From positions 1-64,000 of the forward strand of contig CAMDRT010000019.1 in assembly GCA_945906815.1 (NCBI GenBank): a stretch of 64,000 nucleotides of DNA. The letters are read 5' to 3'. Position numbers and translations under genes: made by a program. The notes beneath the pieces were generated by a model. The model saw only the letters and a list, made by a program, of their open reading frames with translations, ran no database searches and was not told the DNA's origin. Of the stretch, positions 7,928 to 15,850 are shown in pieces; position 1 is the first letter of the stretch; each line of letters starts with the position of its first letter. Source of the DNA: Bordetella parapertussis (GTDB lineage Bacteria; Pseudomonadota; Gammaproteobacteria; Burkholderiales; SG8-41).

Positions 7928-9055
7928 ATGAACTCCACCAACGCCACCGAAGGCGTCTCCCGCAAGCCTGCCGTCCTGCTGGTGGACGACAACCCGGTGA
8001 ACCTGAGGGCAGTTGTGGATTCCCTGGAGACGGAGGACTGCGAGTTGCTGACCGCGCGCTCCGCGAAGGAGGCGCTGGGCCACCTCGGGGAAGCGGAGCG
8101 GATCGCGTTCGTCCTGAGCGACATCAAAATGCCGTTCGTAGATGGTGTGGAACTGCTGCGGCAACTCCGCCAGGATGAGCGGTCGCGCCACATCCCCGTC
8201 ACGTTGATGACCGCCACCTACAAGGACAGGTCCCGGGCGAGGGAGGTCTATGAAATCGGAGCGGTGGACTACATGGAGCTGCCGCTGGATCCGATGGTGT
8301 TGCGCGCGAAGGTGCGCGTGTTCGTCGAACTGCAACGCCAGCGCTATGCGCTGGCCGCGGCCAACCGGGAACTGGCCATGCTGAATCGCGAGCTGGAAAG
8401 CTTTGCGTACGCCGTTGCCCACGATCTGCGCACGCCTTTGCGCGTCATGAGCGCCCACAGCTGCATGCTGCAGGTGGACTACGCGCCAAAACTGAATGAA
8501 GAATACCGCAGGCACCTCAACATCATCAGCGAGGCCGCCCTTGAGGTGAACCACATGCTTGACGCCCTGATAAGGCTCTCTGGCATCACTCGCATGCCGC
8601 TGCGCTGTGGCCCCATGTCCCTGGACAAGCTGGCCGCCAAGGCGCTGGCAACGCTGCGCCTGGCTGAACCGGCGCGGCATGTGGAGGTCGTCATCCAGAC
8701 TGGCCTGAACGTCTGGGCGGACGCCAACCTGGTTCGGTTGCTGCTGAACAATCTGCTCGAGAACGCGTGGAAGTTCAGCGCGAAGAATCCGCATGCCCGC
8801 ATCGAGGTCGGCGCGGAGGAGCTCCCCTCAGGCGGACGGGCGTTCTACGTGCGGGATAACGGCGCCGGGTTCAACCTTGCCCACGCCAGCAAACTGTTCA
8901 CCCCCTTCGAGCGGCTGCACAGGGCAGAGAAATTTCCCGGGGTTGGCATTGGCCTCTCGATCGTCCGGCGCGTGGCCGAGCGCCACGGCGGCCGGCTCTG
9001 GGCCGAGGGCGCGCCTGACAAGGGGGCTATCTTTCGGTTCACCCTGTCTCCCTGA
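7928..9055 (+). CDS. Receiver-histidine kinase hybrid (REC-HisKA-HATPase)
   Basis: 375 residues, cytosolic, no membrane segment. The REC domain (about 14-130) has the acidic pocket D20-D21 and phospho-acceptor D65 in VLSDIKMP. A coiled linker (about 135-157) leads to the H box AVAHDLRTPLR with H165, then the N box NLLENAWKFS, G1 RDNGAGF, F box FTPFERLH and G2 GVGIGLSIV. The arrangement is like phytochrome-associated and cyanobacterial REC-HK proteins that receive phosphate from another kinase. Oddity: the receiver lacks the conserved Lys before Pro (YMELPLD, where YLxKPFD is usual), so phosphorylation-dependent switching may be altered. GGAG lies 8 bases before the ATG. No partner regulator lies downstream; an IS fragment follows at 9107. 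Confidence 0.88.
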   Translation: MNSTNATEGVSRKPAVLLVDDNPVNLRAVVDSLETEDCELLTARSAKEALGHLGEAERIAFVLSDIKMPFVDGVELLRQLRQDERSRHIPVTLMTATYKDRSRAREVYEIGAVDYMELPLDPMVLRAKVRVFVELQRQRYALAAANRELAMLNRELESFAYAVAHDLRTPLRVMSAHSCMLQVDYAPKLNEEYRRHLNIISEAALEVNHMLDALIRLSGITRMPLRCGPMSLDKLAAKALATLRLAEPARHVEVVIQTGLNVWADANLVRLLLNNLLENAWKFSAKNPHARIEVGAEELPSGGRAFYVRDNGAGFNLAHASKLFTPFERLHRAEKFPGVGIGLSIVRRVAERHGGRLWAEGAPDKGAIFRFTLSP

Positions 9056-9106
9056 AATCGTCGCGGCCAGGGCAGGCACCGCTACGGCGCTGAAGTCTTG
9101 CGGCCG

Positions 9107-9263
9107 CCTGTGGGTGGCGAATTCGTAATTCAGGCTGTCACCGGGATCTGAAACAGCCCGCGGTAATGGCCGCGCCAGCCGTAACCGCCGAATTGCGCGT
9201 GCGCGGGCGCTGCCTCCCCTGCCCGCTCCGCCGGTGTTGCGGGCGATAACCCGCCGCAATCTG
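9107..9263. repeat. IS right-end fragment, copy D
   Basis: Terminal CCTGTGGGTGGCGAATTCGT at 9107. The minus strand reads an intact transposase C-terminus: TPAERAGEAAPAHAQ, then GWRGHYRGLFQIPVTA and stop. This is the clearest copy showing that the dispersed repeat is the 3' end of a transposase gene plus its inverted repeat. Confidence 0.75.
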
Positions 9264-9328
9264 CCAGACGGATCTTTAGTGAATGAAGTCGCCACTTGAA
9301 GCGGAGTCCGCCGACAGAAACTGTGGTT

Positions 9329-9529
9329 TTACGACGGTGGCGGGGTGCTGCCGGAGCTGGTGCTCAGGCGGGAACCGGAGTCCTCACTACGTATCTGAGC
9401 GGCTGCCTTCTGTTCTCTTTTCTGCCTATCAAGACATCGCATCGCGCCTTGCGCTAGGGTGGCGCCGATGATTGCCATAGGGCTTGGTGTCTGCGAAGAG
9501 TCGATGCGTGCTTGTGGTTTGGCTTTCAT
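9329..9529 (-). CDS. Small hypothetical protein
   Basis: A 66-residue frame with a good ribosome-binding site (AGGAG about 9 bases before the ATG). The sequence begins MKAKPQARIDSSQTPSP and contains MAIIGATLAQGAMRCLDRQK; the tail is Ser/Thr/Pro-rich. No family is recognised. It lies downstream, on the same strand, of a serine recombinase remnant, which fits a cargo or accessory frame of an integrated element. It could be spurious: only length and the ribosome site support it. Confidence 0.3.
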   Translation of the reverse strand: MKAKPQARIDSSQTPSPMAIIGATLAQGAMRCLDRQKREQKAAAQIRSEDSGSRLSTSSGSTPPPS

Positions 9530-9634
9530 GATGATGGCTCCTGTTGGTTTCGTGAAGCCGCATCGTTGCTTCAATGCCTTGGAACTATCAAGTCTGTCGA
9601 TTTTATTTTTTCGGTGACACAGCCGTAGCGAATA

Positions 9635-9756
9635 GTTGTCTCAAAAGTTAGAATGATGCACTGATACCAAAGAGCTAAATAAGCGTTTCCCATCTGCCGT
9701 AGACGGTTTGTGCTCAGATACCTTGTGCTCCGCCAGAACATAGGTTTCAAAACGTA
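9635..9756. repeat. Second half of the chimeric repeat, copy E
   Basis: Nearly identical to 6796-6893, including AAAAGTTAGAATGATGCACT and GCAGATGGGAAACGC on the opposite strand. Here it is joined to a serine recombinase tail at about 9757 and not to the IS end, so the two parts of the repeat are separable. Confidence 0.65.
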
Positions 9757-10140
9757 TGCGCCTCTTCGACCTTGGGACGCTGGCCGCAGATATCGCGCAC
9801 CGCATGGGCCAGCACTTCAGGCGAGCGCAGGATGCCGCGCATCTTTTCGACCACGACGAGCTCGATTTCGTCGGCGGGGATACGCTGCACATCGCAGCTG
9901 TCCTTGCCGATCTTGATGGGGTCTGTGTTGATGTAGTAGCGGCAGGTCTTGTGTTTCTTGCGCGTCCAGCCGGGCGCGAAGGCTCGCCCTTCCTCGGAAA
10001 ACACCAATCCACGCAGCAGTGACGGCGCACTGCCGCGCCCGGCTAGTCTGGCCTTGTTTATGGGAGCGCCGTTTTTAAGGTGCGTTTGCACCGTGTCCCA
10101 CAGCTCCTGGCGGATGATTGTTTTGTGATGTGCGAACTGG
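9757..10140 (-). pseudogene. Large serine recombinase, C-terminal zinc-ribbon fragment
   Basis: The minus strand reads IIRQELWDTVQTHLKNG, then GLVFSEEGRAFAPGWTRKKH and CRYYINTDPIKIGKDSCDVQ, followed by RIPADEIELVVVEKM. This is the middle part (recombinase domain end, zinc beta-ribbon) of large serine recombinases. The N-terminal catalytic resolvase domain and the extreme C-terminus are missing, and the Cys ligands of the ribbon are incomplete. It is a relic of an integrative element; the small frame at 9329-9529 and the methyltransferase at base 1 may belong to the same island. Confidence 0.65.
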
Positions 10141-10250
10141 TTCGTAGTTCGGAGGATGAGTTAAGGTCGAAGACCGATACCCATCGTCAGCCGGATGCAT
10201 ACGCTGCGATGCGCATCGCTGTGCTCAAACCCACGGCGTCCTTGCCGTGC

Positions 10251-12455
10251 CTAACCGGATAACGCTGCTACCTTGGTCCGTTTCATGTGCAGCTTGTTGT
10301 AGCTGTCGATCAGGCGCTGGTGCCTGTCGAGCCCCTCAAGTTTTATGCTTGTGGGCATCAAGCCGAAGAAGCGCACGCTGCCGTCTACTGATCCCATCAC
10401 AGCGTCCATTCGCAGGCTGCCGAACATCCGGCGGAAATTGGCCGCGTAATCATCTAGTTCCAGGTCGTCGTCCAGCAGCACCTCCAGCACCACGTTCAGG
10501 GCCTGATAAAACAATCCGCGCTCAACCGTGTTCTCGTTGTACTGCAGAAAAGCTCCCACCAGCTCTTGCGTCGTATCAAATTGCTTCAAGGCGAGATTAA
10601 TCAGCAGCTTTAATTCCAGAATCGTTAGCTGACCCCAGGCCGTGTTCTCGTCAAATTCGACGCCGATCAATGTGATGATGTCGGTGTAATCATCTAACTC
10701 ACTGTCTTTCAGGCGCTCAAGCAATGCTTTCAGACTGGCGTCGTCCAGACGATGCAAGTTCAAGATATCGGCGCGGAACAACAGTGCTTTGTTGGAGTTA
10801 TCCCAGATCAAATCCTCTACCGGATACACCTCCGAATAACCCGGCACCAGAATGCGACAGGCCGTTGCACCTAAATCCTCATACACCGCCATGTAGACTT
10901 CTTTCCCCATGCCTTCGAGAATGCCGAACAGGGTCGCGGCTTCTTCGGCATTGGAATTTTTACCCTGACCGGAAAAGTCCCACTCGACAAAATCGAAATC
11001 AGCTTTGGAACTAAAAAAGCGCCACGACACGACGCCGCTGGAATCAATAAAATGCTCAACAAAATTATTCGGCTCTGTCACAGCGTTACTTTCAAAGGTG
11101 GGCCGGGGTAAATCGTTCAGGCCTTCAAAACTGCGACCCTGCAGCAACTCCGTAAGACTGCGTTCCAGCGCGACCTCAAAACTTGGGTGCGATCCGAACG
11201 AGGCGAACACACCGCCAGTACGCGGGTTCATCAAGGTGACGCACATCACTGGAAACTCACCGCCCAGCGACGCATCCTTCACCAGCACTGGAAAACCTTG
11301 CTCCTCCAAGCCCTGAATGCCGGCCAGAATCCCGGGGTATTTCTCCAGAACTTCATGCGGCACATCAGGGAGTGTTATTTCACCTTCGAGAATCGCGCGT
11401 TTTACTGCTCGCTCCAGGATTTCAGACAGGCATTGTACTTGCGCTTCGGCCAGCGTATTGCCAGCGCTCATACCATTGCTGAGGAACAGATTGTCGATCA
11501 GGTTAGACGGGAAATACACCACCTTGCCGTCCGACCGGCGCACATAGGGCAGCGAACAGATGCCGCGCTGTACATTGCCGGAGTTGGTGTCGTACAGATG
11601 CGAGCCACGTAATTCGCCATCGGGGTTGTAAATCTGCAGGCAGTACTCATCAAGTATTTCAGCCGGCAGTGCATCCCCAGCACCGGGCTTGAACCAGCAC
11701 TCGTTCGGATAATGCACGAACGCCGCCTTGGCGATGTCTTCGCCCCAAAACTGATCGTTATAGTAATGATTGCAATTCAGTCGTTCGATAAACTCGCCCA
11801 ACGCCGACGCCAATGCGCTTTCTTTGGTCGCCCCCTTGCCATTGCTGAAGCACATCGGGGAGTGCGCATCGCGGATATGCAGAGACCATACATTGGGAAC
11901 AAGATTGCGCCACGAAGCGATTTCAATCTTCATGCCCAGACCTGCCAGAATCCCTGACATGTTGGCGATGGTTTGCTCCAGTGGCAGGTCCTTGCCCGCA
12001 ATATAAGTGATCGTTTCTGAAACCGGGTTCAGAAGCAGCAAGGCCTGGGCATCGGCATCTAGATTTTCGACCTCTTCAATCACAAACTCAGGTCCGGCCT
12101 GCACCACTTTTTTTACTGTGCAACGGTCGATGGACCGCAAAATGCCCTGGCGGTCTTTGGCGGAGATATTCGCCGGCAATTCAATCTGGATCTTGAAAAT
12201 CTGCTTGTAGCGATTTTCCGGATCAACAATATTGTTTTGCGACAGGCGGATATTATCGGTGGGAATATTGCGCGTAACGCAATACAACTTCACAAAGTAA
12301 GCCGCACATTGAACCGATGAGGCCAGAAAGTAATCGAAGGGACCCGGCGCCGAGCCATCGCCCTTGTAGCGGATAGGCTGATCGGCCACCACCGTGAAGT
12401 CATCGAACTTGGCTTCAAGGCGAAACTTGTCGAGAAAGTTGACCTTAATTTCCAT
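10251..12455 (-). CDS. ycaO: OsmC-YcaO fusion protein (S12 methylthiolation accessory type)
   Basis: 734 residues, the normal length for the E. coli-type protein. An N-terminal OsmC/Ohr-like domain (about 1-140) is followed by a YcaO domain (about 180-580), an ATP-using fold that activates amide backbones. The segment FSNGKGATKESALASALGEFIERL and the following ECxFKP-like region match YcaO nucleotide-binding positions. A C-terminal helical/TPR-like tail covers 590-734. In E. coli, YcaO assists RimO in methylthiolation of ribosomal protein S12. No RimO and no RiPP precursor or maturase is visible nearby. Codons look richer in A/T than in neighbouring genes and the best known relatives are gammaproteobacterial, so acquisition by transfer is likely. 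Confidence 0.85.
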   Translation of the reverse strand: MEIKVNFLDKFRLEAKFDDFTVVADQPIRYKGDGSAPGPFDYFLASSVQCAAYFVKLYCVTRNIPTDNIRLSQNNIVDPENRYKQIFKIQIELPANISAKDRQGILRSIDRCTVKKVVQAGPEFVIEEVENLDADAQALLLLNPVSETITYIAGKDLPLEQTIANMSGILAGLGMKIEIASWRNLVPNVWSLHIRDAHSPMCFSNGKGATKESALASALGEFIERLNCNHYYNDQFWGEDIAKAAFVHYPNECWFKPGAGDALPAEILDEYCLQIYNPDGELRGSHLYDTNSGNVQRGICSLPYVRRSDGKVVYFPSNLIDNLFLSNGMSAGNTLAEAQVQCLSEILERAVKRAILEGEITLPDVPHEVLEKYPGILAGIQGLEEQGFPVLVKDASLGGEFPVMCVTLMNPRTGGVFASFGSHPSFEVALERSLTELLQGRSFEGLNDLPRPTFESNAVTEPNNFVEHFIDSSGVVSWRFFSSKADFDFVEWDFSGQGKNSNAEEAATLFGILEGMGKEVYMAVYEDLGATACRILVPGYSEVYPVEDLIWDNSNKALLFRADILNLHRLDDASLKALLERLKDSELDDYTDIITLIGVEFDENTAWGQLTILELKLLINLALKQFDTTQELVGAFLQYNENTVERGLFYQALNVVLEVLLDDDLELDDYAANFRRMFGSLRMDAVMGSVDGSVRFFGLMPTSIKLEGLDRHQRLIDSYNKLHMKRTKVAALSG

Positions 12456-12563
12456 GGGAATGTGAGATCCATAACAATTTAGCCGCTATTGTCCGCTTTT
12501 TTAACACGGAATTTCGTGCTTTTCAGCAATGGCCTGTTGCGGCCGAATGACTATTGAGCACCT

Positions 12564-12698
12564 GTGCCGAACGTCGAACAAAGCAGCTACCCGAACTGGA
12601 ACGCCACCGCCCAGAAGCGTTTCCTCAAGCTGTCCGGTGACGAGCTCATGATCTACAGTCCCGCGACGCCGTCCGGAAACACGGCGGTAACCGTCTGA
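12564..12698 (+). pseudogene. Lipocalin-like domain protein, C-terminal fragment
   Basis: The plus-strand frame reads SSYPNWNATAQKRFLKLSGD then ELMIYSPATPSGNTAVTV and stop. This resembles the last beta-strands of the lipocalin-like family (PF13924 type: PNW-G-xQKRxFKLxGDxLxxxTP). No upstream part remains. The fragment is about 44 codons and has no plausible start. Confidence 0.4.
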
Positions 12699-13052
12699 AG
12701 CGAGCGAAGTAGCTGTCCCGAGGCTGTCCGCCCCCCTCCGATAATCTGGTCCTTGAGCGATTGGCCGAGCGCGACCGAGCGCCGCGCAAGGCGGTGCTGC
12801 AGCGATAAGGAACGTGCTGCATGTGGAATGGCTGCGATGTTGTTGCGCCGTACATGCTCGATGTTCATCACGTAGGCCCGATTAGCGAGGGGCAGCGGCG
12901 CACGACGCTAGAGGGCAGTAACTGCTCAATTGCGTACGCGCGGGCGTTAGCTCGCCTGACCGATTGCGCACGTTGGCGGCCAAGGGGTGCTACGTTTAGT
13001 TTACATCAGGCCCAATCTGGTTCTATCGTGCGCCAGTTACCGCCGGCGCGGC
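12699..13052. other. Gene-free stretch with faint IS debris
   Basis: Positions 12905-12957 weakly resemble the transposase C-terminal repeat (AGTAACTGCTCAATTGCG and following). No other coding, RNA or repeat signal is convincing. Confidence 0.35.
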
Positions 13053-14054
13053 TTAATCCGGTTTCGCGCCGGAAAGTTTGACGGCTTTGCCCCAGTGGGT
13101 GATTTCTCCCTTGATAAAGGCGGTAAATTGCTCCGGCGTGCTGCCGATGATTTCTACGCCCTGTACTTCAAGCTTGTCACGCATATCGGCTTGTTTAGCG
13201 GCATGCACGATGTCGGTGTGCATTTTAGCGATGATCGGTTTGGGTGTGGCCGCCGGTACCACCAGACCCCACCAACCGGTGGCATGGTAATCCGCGTAAC
13301 CGGCTTCCGCGATGGTGGGCACGTCGGGCGCGGCCTTGGAGCGCACCTTGCCGGTCAGCGCAATCGCGCGCAGACGGCCGGATTTTACATGTGCATTCAA
13401 CGCCACCATGGTGCCGAACGTGCAACTCACCTGTCCAGACATCACGTCGGTCAACCCCGGCGCGAGACCCTTGTACGGAATGTGCTGCATGTCGATGCGG
13501 GCGGACGACTTCAGCAGTTCGCCCATCAGGTGCGCGGAGCCTCCGCTGCCGGTGGAGGCATAGGACAACGTGCCCGGCTTGGCTTTGGCCAGCGCGACCA
13601 GGTCCTTGATGCTTTTCGTCGGCAACTGCGGGTTGCACACCATCAGGTATGGCCCTGTGCCGATTTGCGTGACAGCCGCGAAATCGCGCAGGGTGTCGTA
13701 GGGTAGTTTTGGATACAGCGAGACGTTGATCGCGAACGCGGTGGGTGCCAACAGCAGGGTGTGGCCGTCGGGGTTGGCCTTGGCCACAAGATCGGTGCCG
13801 ATCAGCGTGCCACCGCCGGGACGGTTATCCACCACCACTTGTTTTCCCCACACGTCACTGAGTTTTTGCGCCGTAAGCCGCGCGATGAAATCGTTGATTG
13901 CGCCCGGCGTGTAAGGCACGATGAAGCGCACCGAGCGATGGGGATAATCCCCCGCACTGGCGCCCACGCCCTTGTCGGCGGCGATGGTCGTTTGCATGCT
14001 CGCCAGCACGCACACGGCCGCCTGCAACAGCGGGATATAAATTGTTTTGGGCAT
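13053..14054 (-). CDS. Bug/TctC-family periplasmic binding protein
   Basis: 333 residues from the ATG at 14054, chosen over the upstream frame opening (14120) because GGAG precedes it and the signal peptide MPKTIYIPLLQAAVCVLASM starts here. The mature protein opens YPHRSVRFIVPYTPGAINDF: the ligand loop has TPGAIND where most paralogues have PPGGxxD. Later marks are KLPYDTLRDFAAV and HIPYKGLAPGLTD. Monocistronic. Its downstream side (plus-strand coordinates below 13053) is the debris around 12.5-13.0 kb and its upstream side is IS copy F, so its original partner enzyme may have been lost. Confidence 0.88.
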   Translation of the reverse strand: MPKTIYIPLLQAAVCVLASMQTTIAADKGVGASAGDYPHRSVRFIVPYTPGAINDFIARLTAQKLSDVWGKQVVVDNRPGGGTLIGTDLVAKANPDGHTLLLAPTAFAINVSLYPKLPYDTLRDFAAVTQIGTGPYLMVCNPQLPTKSIKDLVALAKAKPGTLSYASTGSGGSAHLMGELLKSSARIDMQHIPYKGLAPGLTDVMSGQVSCTFGTMVALNAHVKSGRLRAIALTGKVRSKAAPDVPTIAEAGYADYHATGWWGLVVPAATPKPIIAKMHTDIVHAAKQADMRDKLEVQGVEIIGSTPEQFTAFIKGEITHWGKAVKLSGAKPD

Positions 14055-14239
14055 GTCAACTCCGGCAAAATTAGAAAAGTTTCGGTTGCGGATTGTCACG
14101 GTGCGCCGGTCTGCAGTCAACGCCGCGACATCAGGCGCATCACGCCAGGCTGACGGCGATTCGTGGCTTAAACCTCACTTCATGCGCTTTTTGAATTCAA
14201 TGCATGGGTCAGGCTGCCTGGATGCTGCCGTGCGCACAA

Positions 14240-14424
14240 CCTGTGGGTAGCGAATTCGCAATTCAAGCCACCATCGGGATCTGAAGCTGTGCCAGCCGTA
14301 GCGCATCAATTGTGTGTGTGCGAGCGCCGCCGCCCCTGCCCGCTCCGCCGGTGTCCAGCTGCTCGCGAGGAATACGACCGCCCGCATCATAAATGCCGCG
14401 TAAATGGGTCAGCGTATCAAAAGT
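14240..14424. repeat. IS right-end fragment plus chimeric junction, copy F
   Basis: Terminal CCTGTGGGTAGCGAATTCGC at 14240, transposase tail on the minus strand (PAERAGAAALAHTQLMRYGW), then the junction GGGTCAGCGTATCAAAAGT. Immediately after it the IS21-type repeats begin, so two unrelated mobile-element ends abut. Confidence 0.7.
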
Positions 14425-14525
14425 GCATATTCTGGGGCAACATGAACAGCGATTCTGAAGGAACGTGAACACGGATTCTGGTGGAACGTGAACGTTTTTT
14501 GCCATTCCCCAGAATGGGTGTTCAC
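14425..14525. mobile_element. IS21-type terminus with tandem 23-bp repeats
   Basis: Three tandem 23-bp units lie at 14425-14447, 14448-14470 and 14471-14493, sharing ATTCTG then GGAACGTGAAC (the first unit is the most diverged). A fourth, inverted unit is at about 14503-14525 (CATTCCCCAGAATGGGTGTT). Multiple terminal repeats of this kind are characteristic of IS21-family ends, where the transposase binds. No istA or istB reading frame is present. Confidence 0.55.
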
Positions 14526-14602
14526 GAGATTTTGCCTTCGCGCTCGGCTTTGAGCGCGTCGAAGCCTTCCGCAATCTCCTTGCTGACGTTTCTGCTGCGC
14601 AT
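14522..14602 (-). pseudogene. HTH antitoxin-like N-terminus cut by IS21-type end
   Basis: A 26-codon frame starts one base after the stop of the upstream antitoxin gene. It contains NVSKEIAEGFDALKAEREGK, the typical N-terminal lead of HigA-like helix-turn-helix antitoxins. It stops inside the IS21-type inverted unit, so the DNA-binding domain is gone. It suggests that the toxin-antitoxin operon once had a further antitoxin gene. Confidence 0.4.
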
Positions 14603-14603
14603 A

Positions 14604-14888
14604 TCACGCCAGCGCCCGCAGCACCGCCCGGTCGTCCTTGTCGATCACGCGCAGCAGTACCAATGCCGGGCCGTGGGGCTTGCGGTCACCGCGTTCCCAA
14701 TGACGTAGCGTACCAAGACTGACGCTGAACTTCGCGGCGAATTCTTCCTGCGTCAATCCGATGCGCTTGCGCAGGGCCTGAACGTCGATGGCCGAGGGCG
14801 TGTAAGTCTTTACGCCACGCGCCTTGCCCTTTTGGTGGGCGATGGCTTCCTGCAATCCCTTCTTGATGCTGTCGAATGCTTTGCTCAT
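14604..14888 (-). CDS. NadS-like helix-turn-helix antitoxin
   Basis: 94 residues from the ATG at 14888. An N-terminal leader (FDSIKKGLQEAIAHQKGKA) is followed by an XRE-type helix-turn-helix, LRKRIGLTQEEFAAKFSVSL and GTLRHWERGDRKPHGPA. This is the NadS/HigA arrangement, in which the antitoxin is encoded behind a RelE-fold toxin. It begins directly after the toxin gene stop, so the genes are coupled. It probably binds the palindrome at 15249-15263. The frame is intact although the toxin is broken. Confidence 0.85.
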   Translation of the reverse strand: MSKAFDSIKKGLQEAIAHQKGKARGVKTYTPSAIDVQALRKRIGLTQEEFAAKFSVSLGTLRHWERGDRKPHGPALVLLRVIDKDDRAVLRALA

Positions 14889-14889
14889 G

Positions 14890-15239
14890 TTATTCACCCA
14901 ATGCTGTGTCAACGAGAGTATCAACCAGAGACGCAAGGTCGTTGCACTCCGCCTGGCTCAGGTCTTCTCGCTCGTTCTTCGCGAAGACCGTCAGCAGATA
15001 CAGCGGCATGCGCTCGCTGTGAAAATAGTAGATCACCCGCACGCCACCACTCTTGCCCTTGCCGCCACGTCGCCAGCGCAACTTGCGCACGCCGCCCGTA
15101 CCCCTGATCAGGTCGCCGGCCTTCGGAAACGCCGCGACATAATTCACGATATCCTGACGCTCGCCTGACGCTCGCTTTCGGCAAGCAGTTTTTCCGCGCG
15201 CCGCTGGTATTCGGCAAGTTCAGCGACTGTAATTAACAT
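14890..15239 (-). pseudogene. RelE/HigB-like toxin with frameshifting 11-bp duplication
   Basis: The frame from ATG 15239 (TVAELAEYQRRAEKLL) would join the conserved body (YVAAFPKAGDLIRGTGGVRK, LRWRRGGKGKSGGVRVIYYF, LYLLTVFAKNEREDLS) to give a RelE-fold mRNA interferase of about 115 residues. A perfect tandem duplication CCTGACGCTCG/CCTGACGCTCG at 15153-15174 (plus strand) shifts the frame. Removing one copy restores ERQDIVNYV. A GTG at 15147 could restart translation, but the product would lack the first helix. The toxin is most likely inactive, leaving the antitoxin free of its counterpart. Confidence 0.8.
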
Positions 15240-15248
15240 GCTATAGTG

Positions 15249-15263
15249 TAATCCATTGGATTA
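15249..15263 (-). promoter_or_regulatory. Toxin-antitoxin operator palindrome
   Basis: A perfect 15-bp inverted repeat TAATCCA-T-TGGATTA lies 10 bp upstream of the toxin start codon, in the position expected for the autoregulatory operator bound by the NadS-like antitoxin. Confidence 0.5.
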
Positions 15264-15503
15264 GTGTCATCAAGTTGGGTGCAATGGCAGGGTTACTGCG
15301 TTGCGCCGAACTTTGGGTCATTTGCCGCAGTCACATCCAGCCGGTGACTGACCAAGGTGCGTATCCGAATCAGCCATGATGTAGCTCTCCTTGACGGTAC
15401 TGCGTTGTGCTTGGGCGGGGAGTGATGCCGATACACCAACCCCCGCGGTTTAATCTTCCGGAAGCCGTCCGAGGGCGGTAAACCTATGCCGCGCGTCTGA
15501 ACG

Positions 15504-15776
15504 TCACCACGCTGTCAGGCAATTCCGGTTCCGCATGCCGCTCCCGCTCGGCGTCCACCCAGTCCGCGAACCCTTGCATCCTCTTGCGCCGGTAATCCAG
15601 CCAGTCGGAGCGCAGGTTGGCTGCACGCGTTTTTCGGTGGTGACCGCCAACGCGCGCAGTTTGCCAGTGTTAACATGCGGCACGATGAGCAGCAGGCCGC
15701 CGACAATAATCGGCACTTGCCTGGCTAGCAGATCGTTCATCGCAGCGCCGGTGCCCTTATAGTGCACCTCTACCAC
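15504..15776 (-). pseudogene. Bug/TctC-family remnant
   Basis: The minus-strand frame carries the second-lobe signature VHYKGTGAAMNDLLARQVPI and then VNTGKLRALAVTTEKR, both diagnostic of Bug proteins. N-terminal signal peptide and first lobe are absent and the reading after TTEKR is scrambled. It is a decayed paralogue lying back to back with the intact Bug gene at 15851. Confidence 0.7.
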
Positions 15777-15850
15777 ACAGCGCCGACCGCGCGTTCCGAC
15801 CGGTCACGAGCAACGGAATACGCATTAATCGACAAAACCTTGGAGGCATC

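Noticed and set aside
12653..12871. Minus-strand frame beginning MMNIEHVRRNN
   Set aside because: It overlaps the lipocalin-like fragment on the other strand and resembles nothing known.
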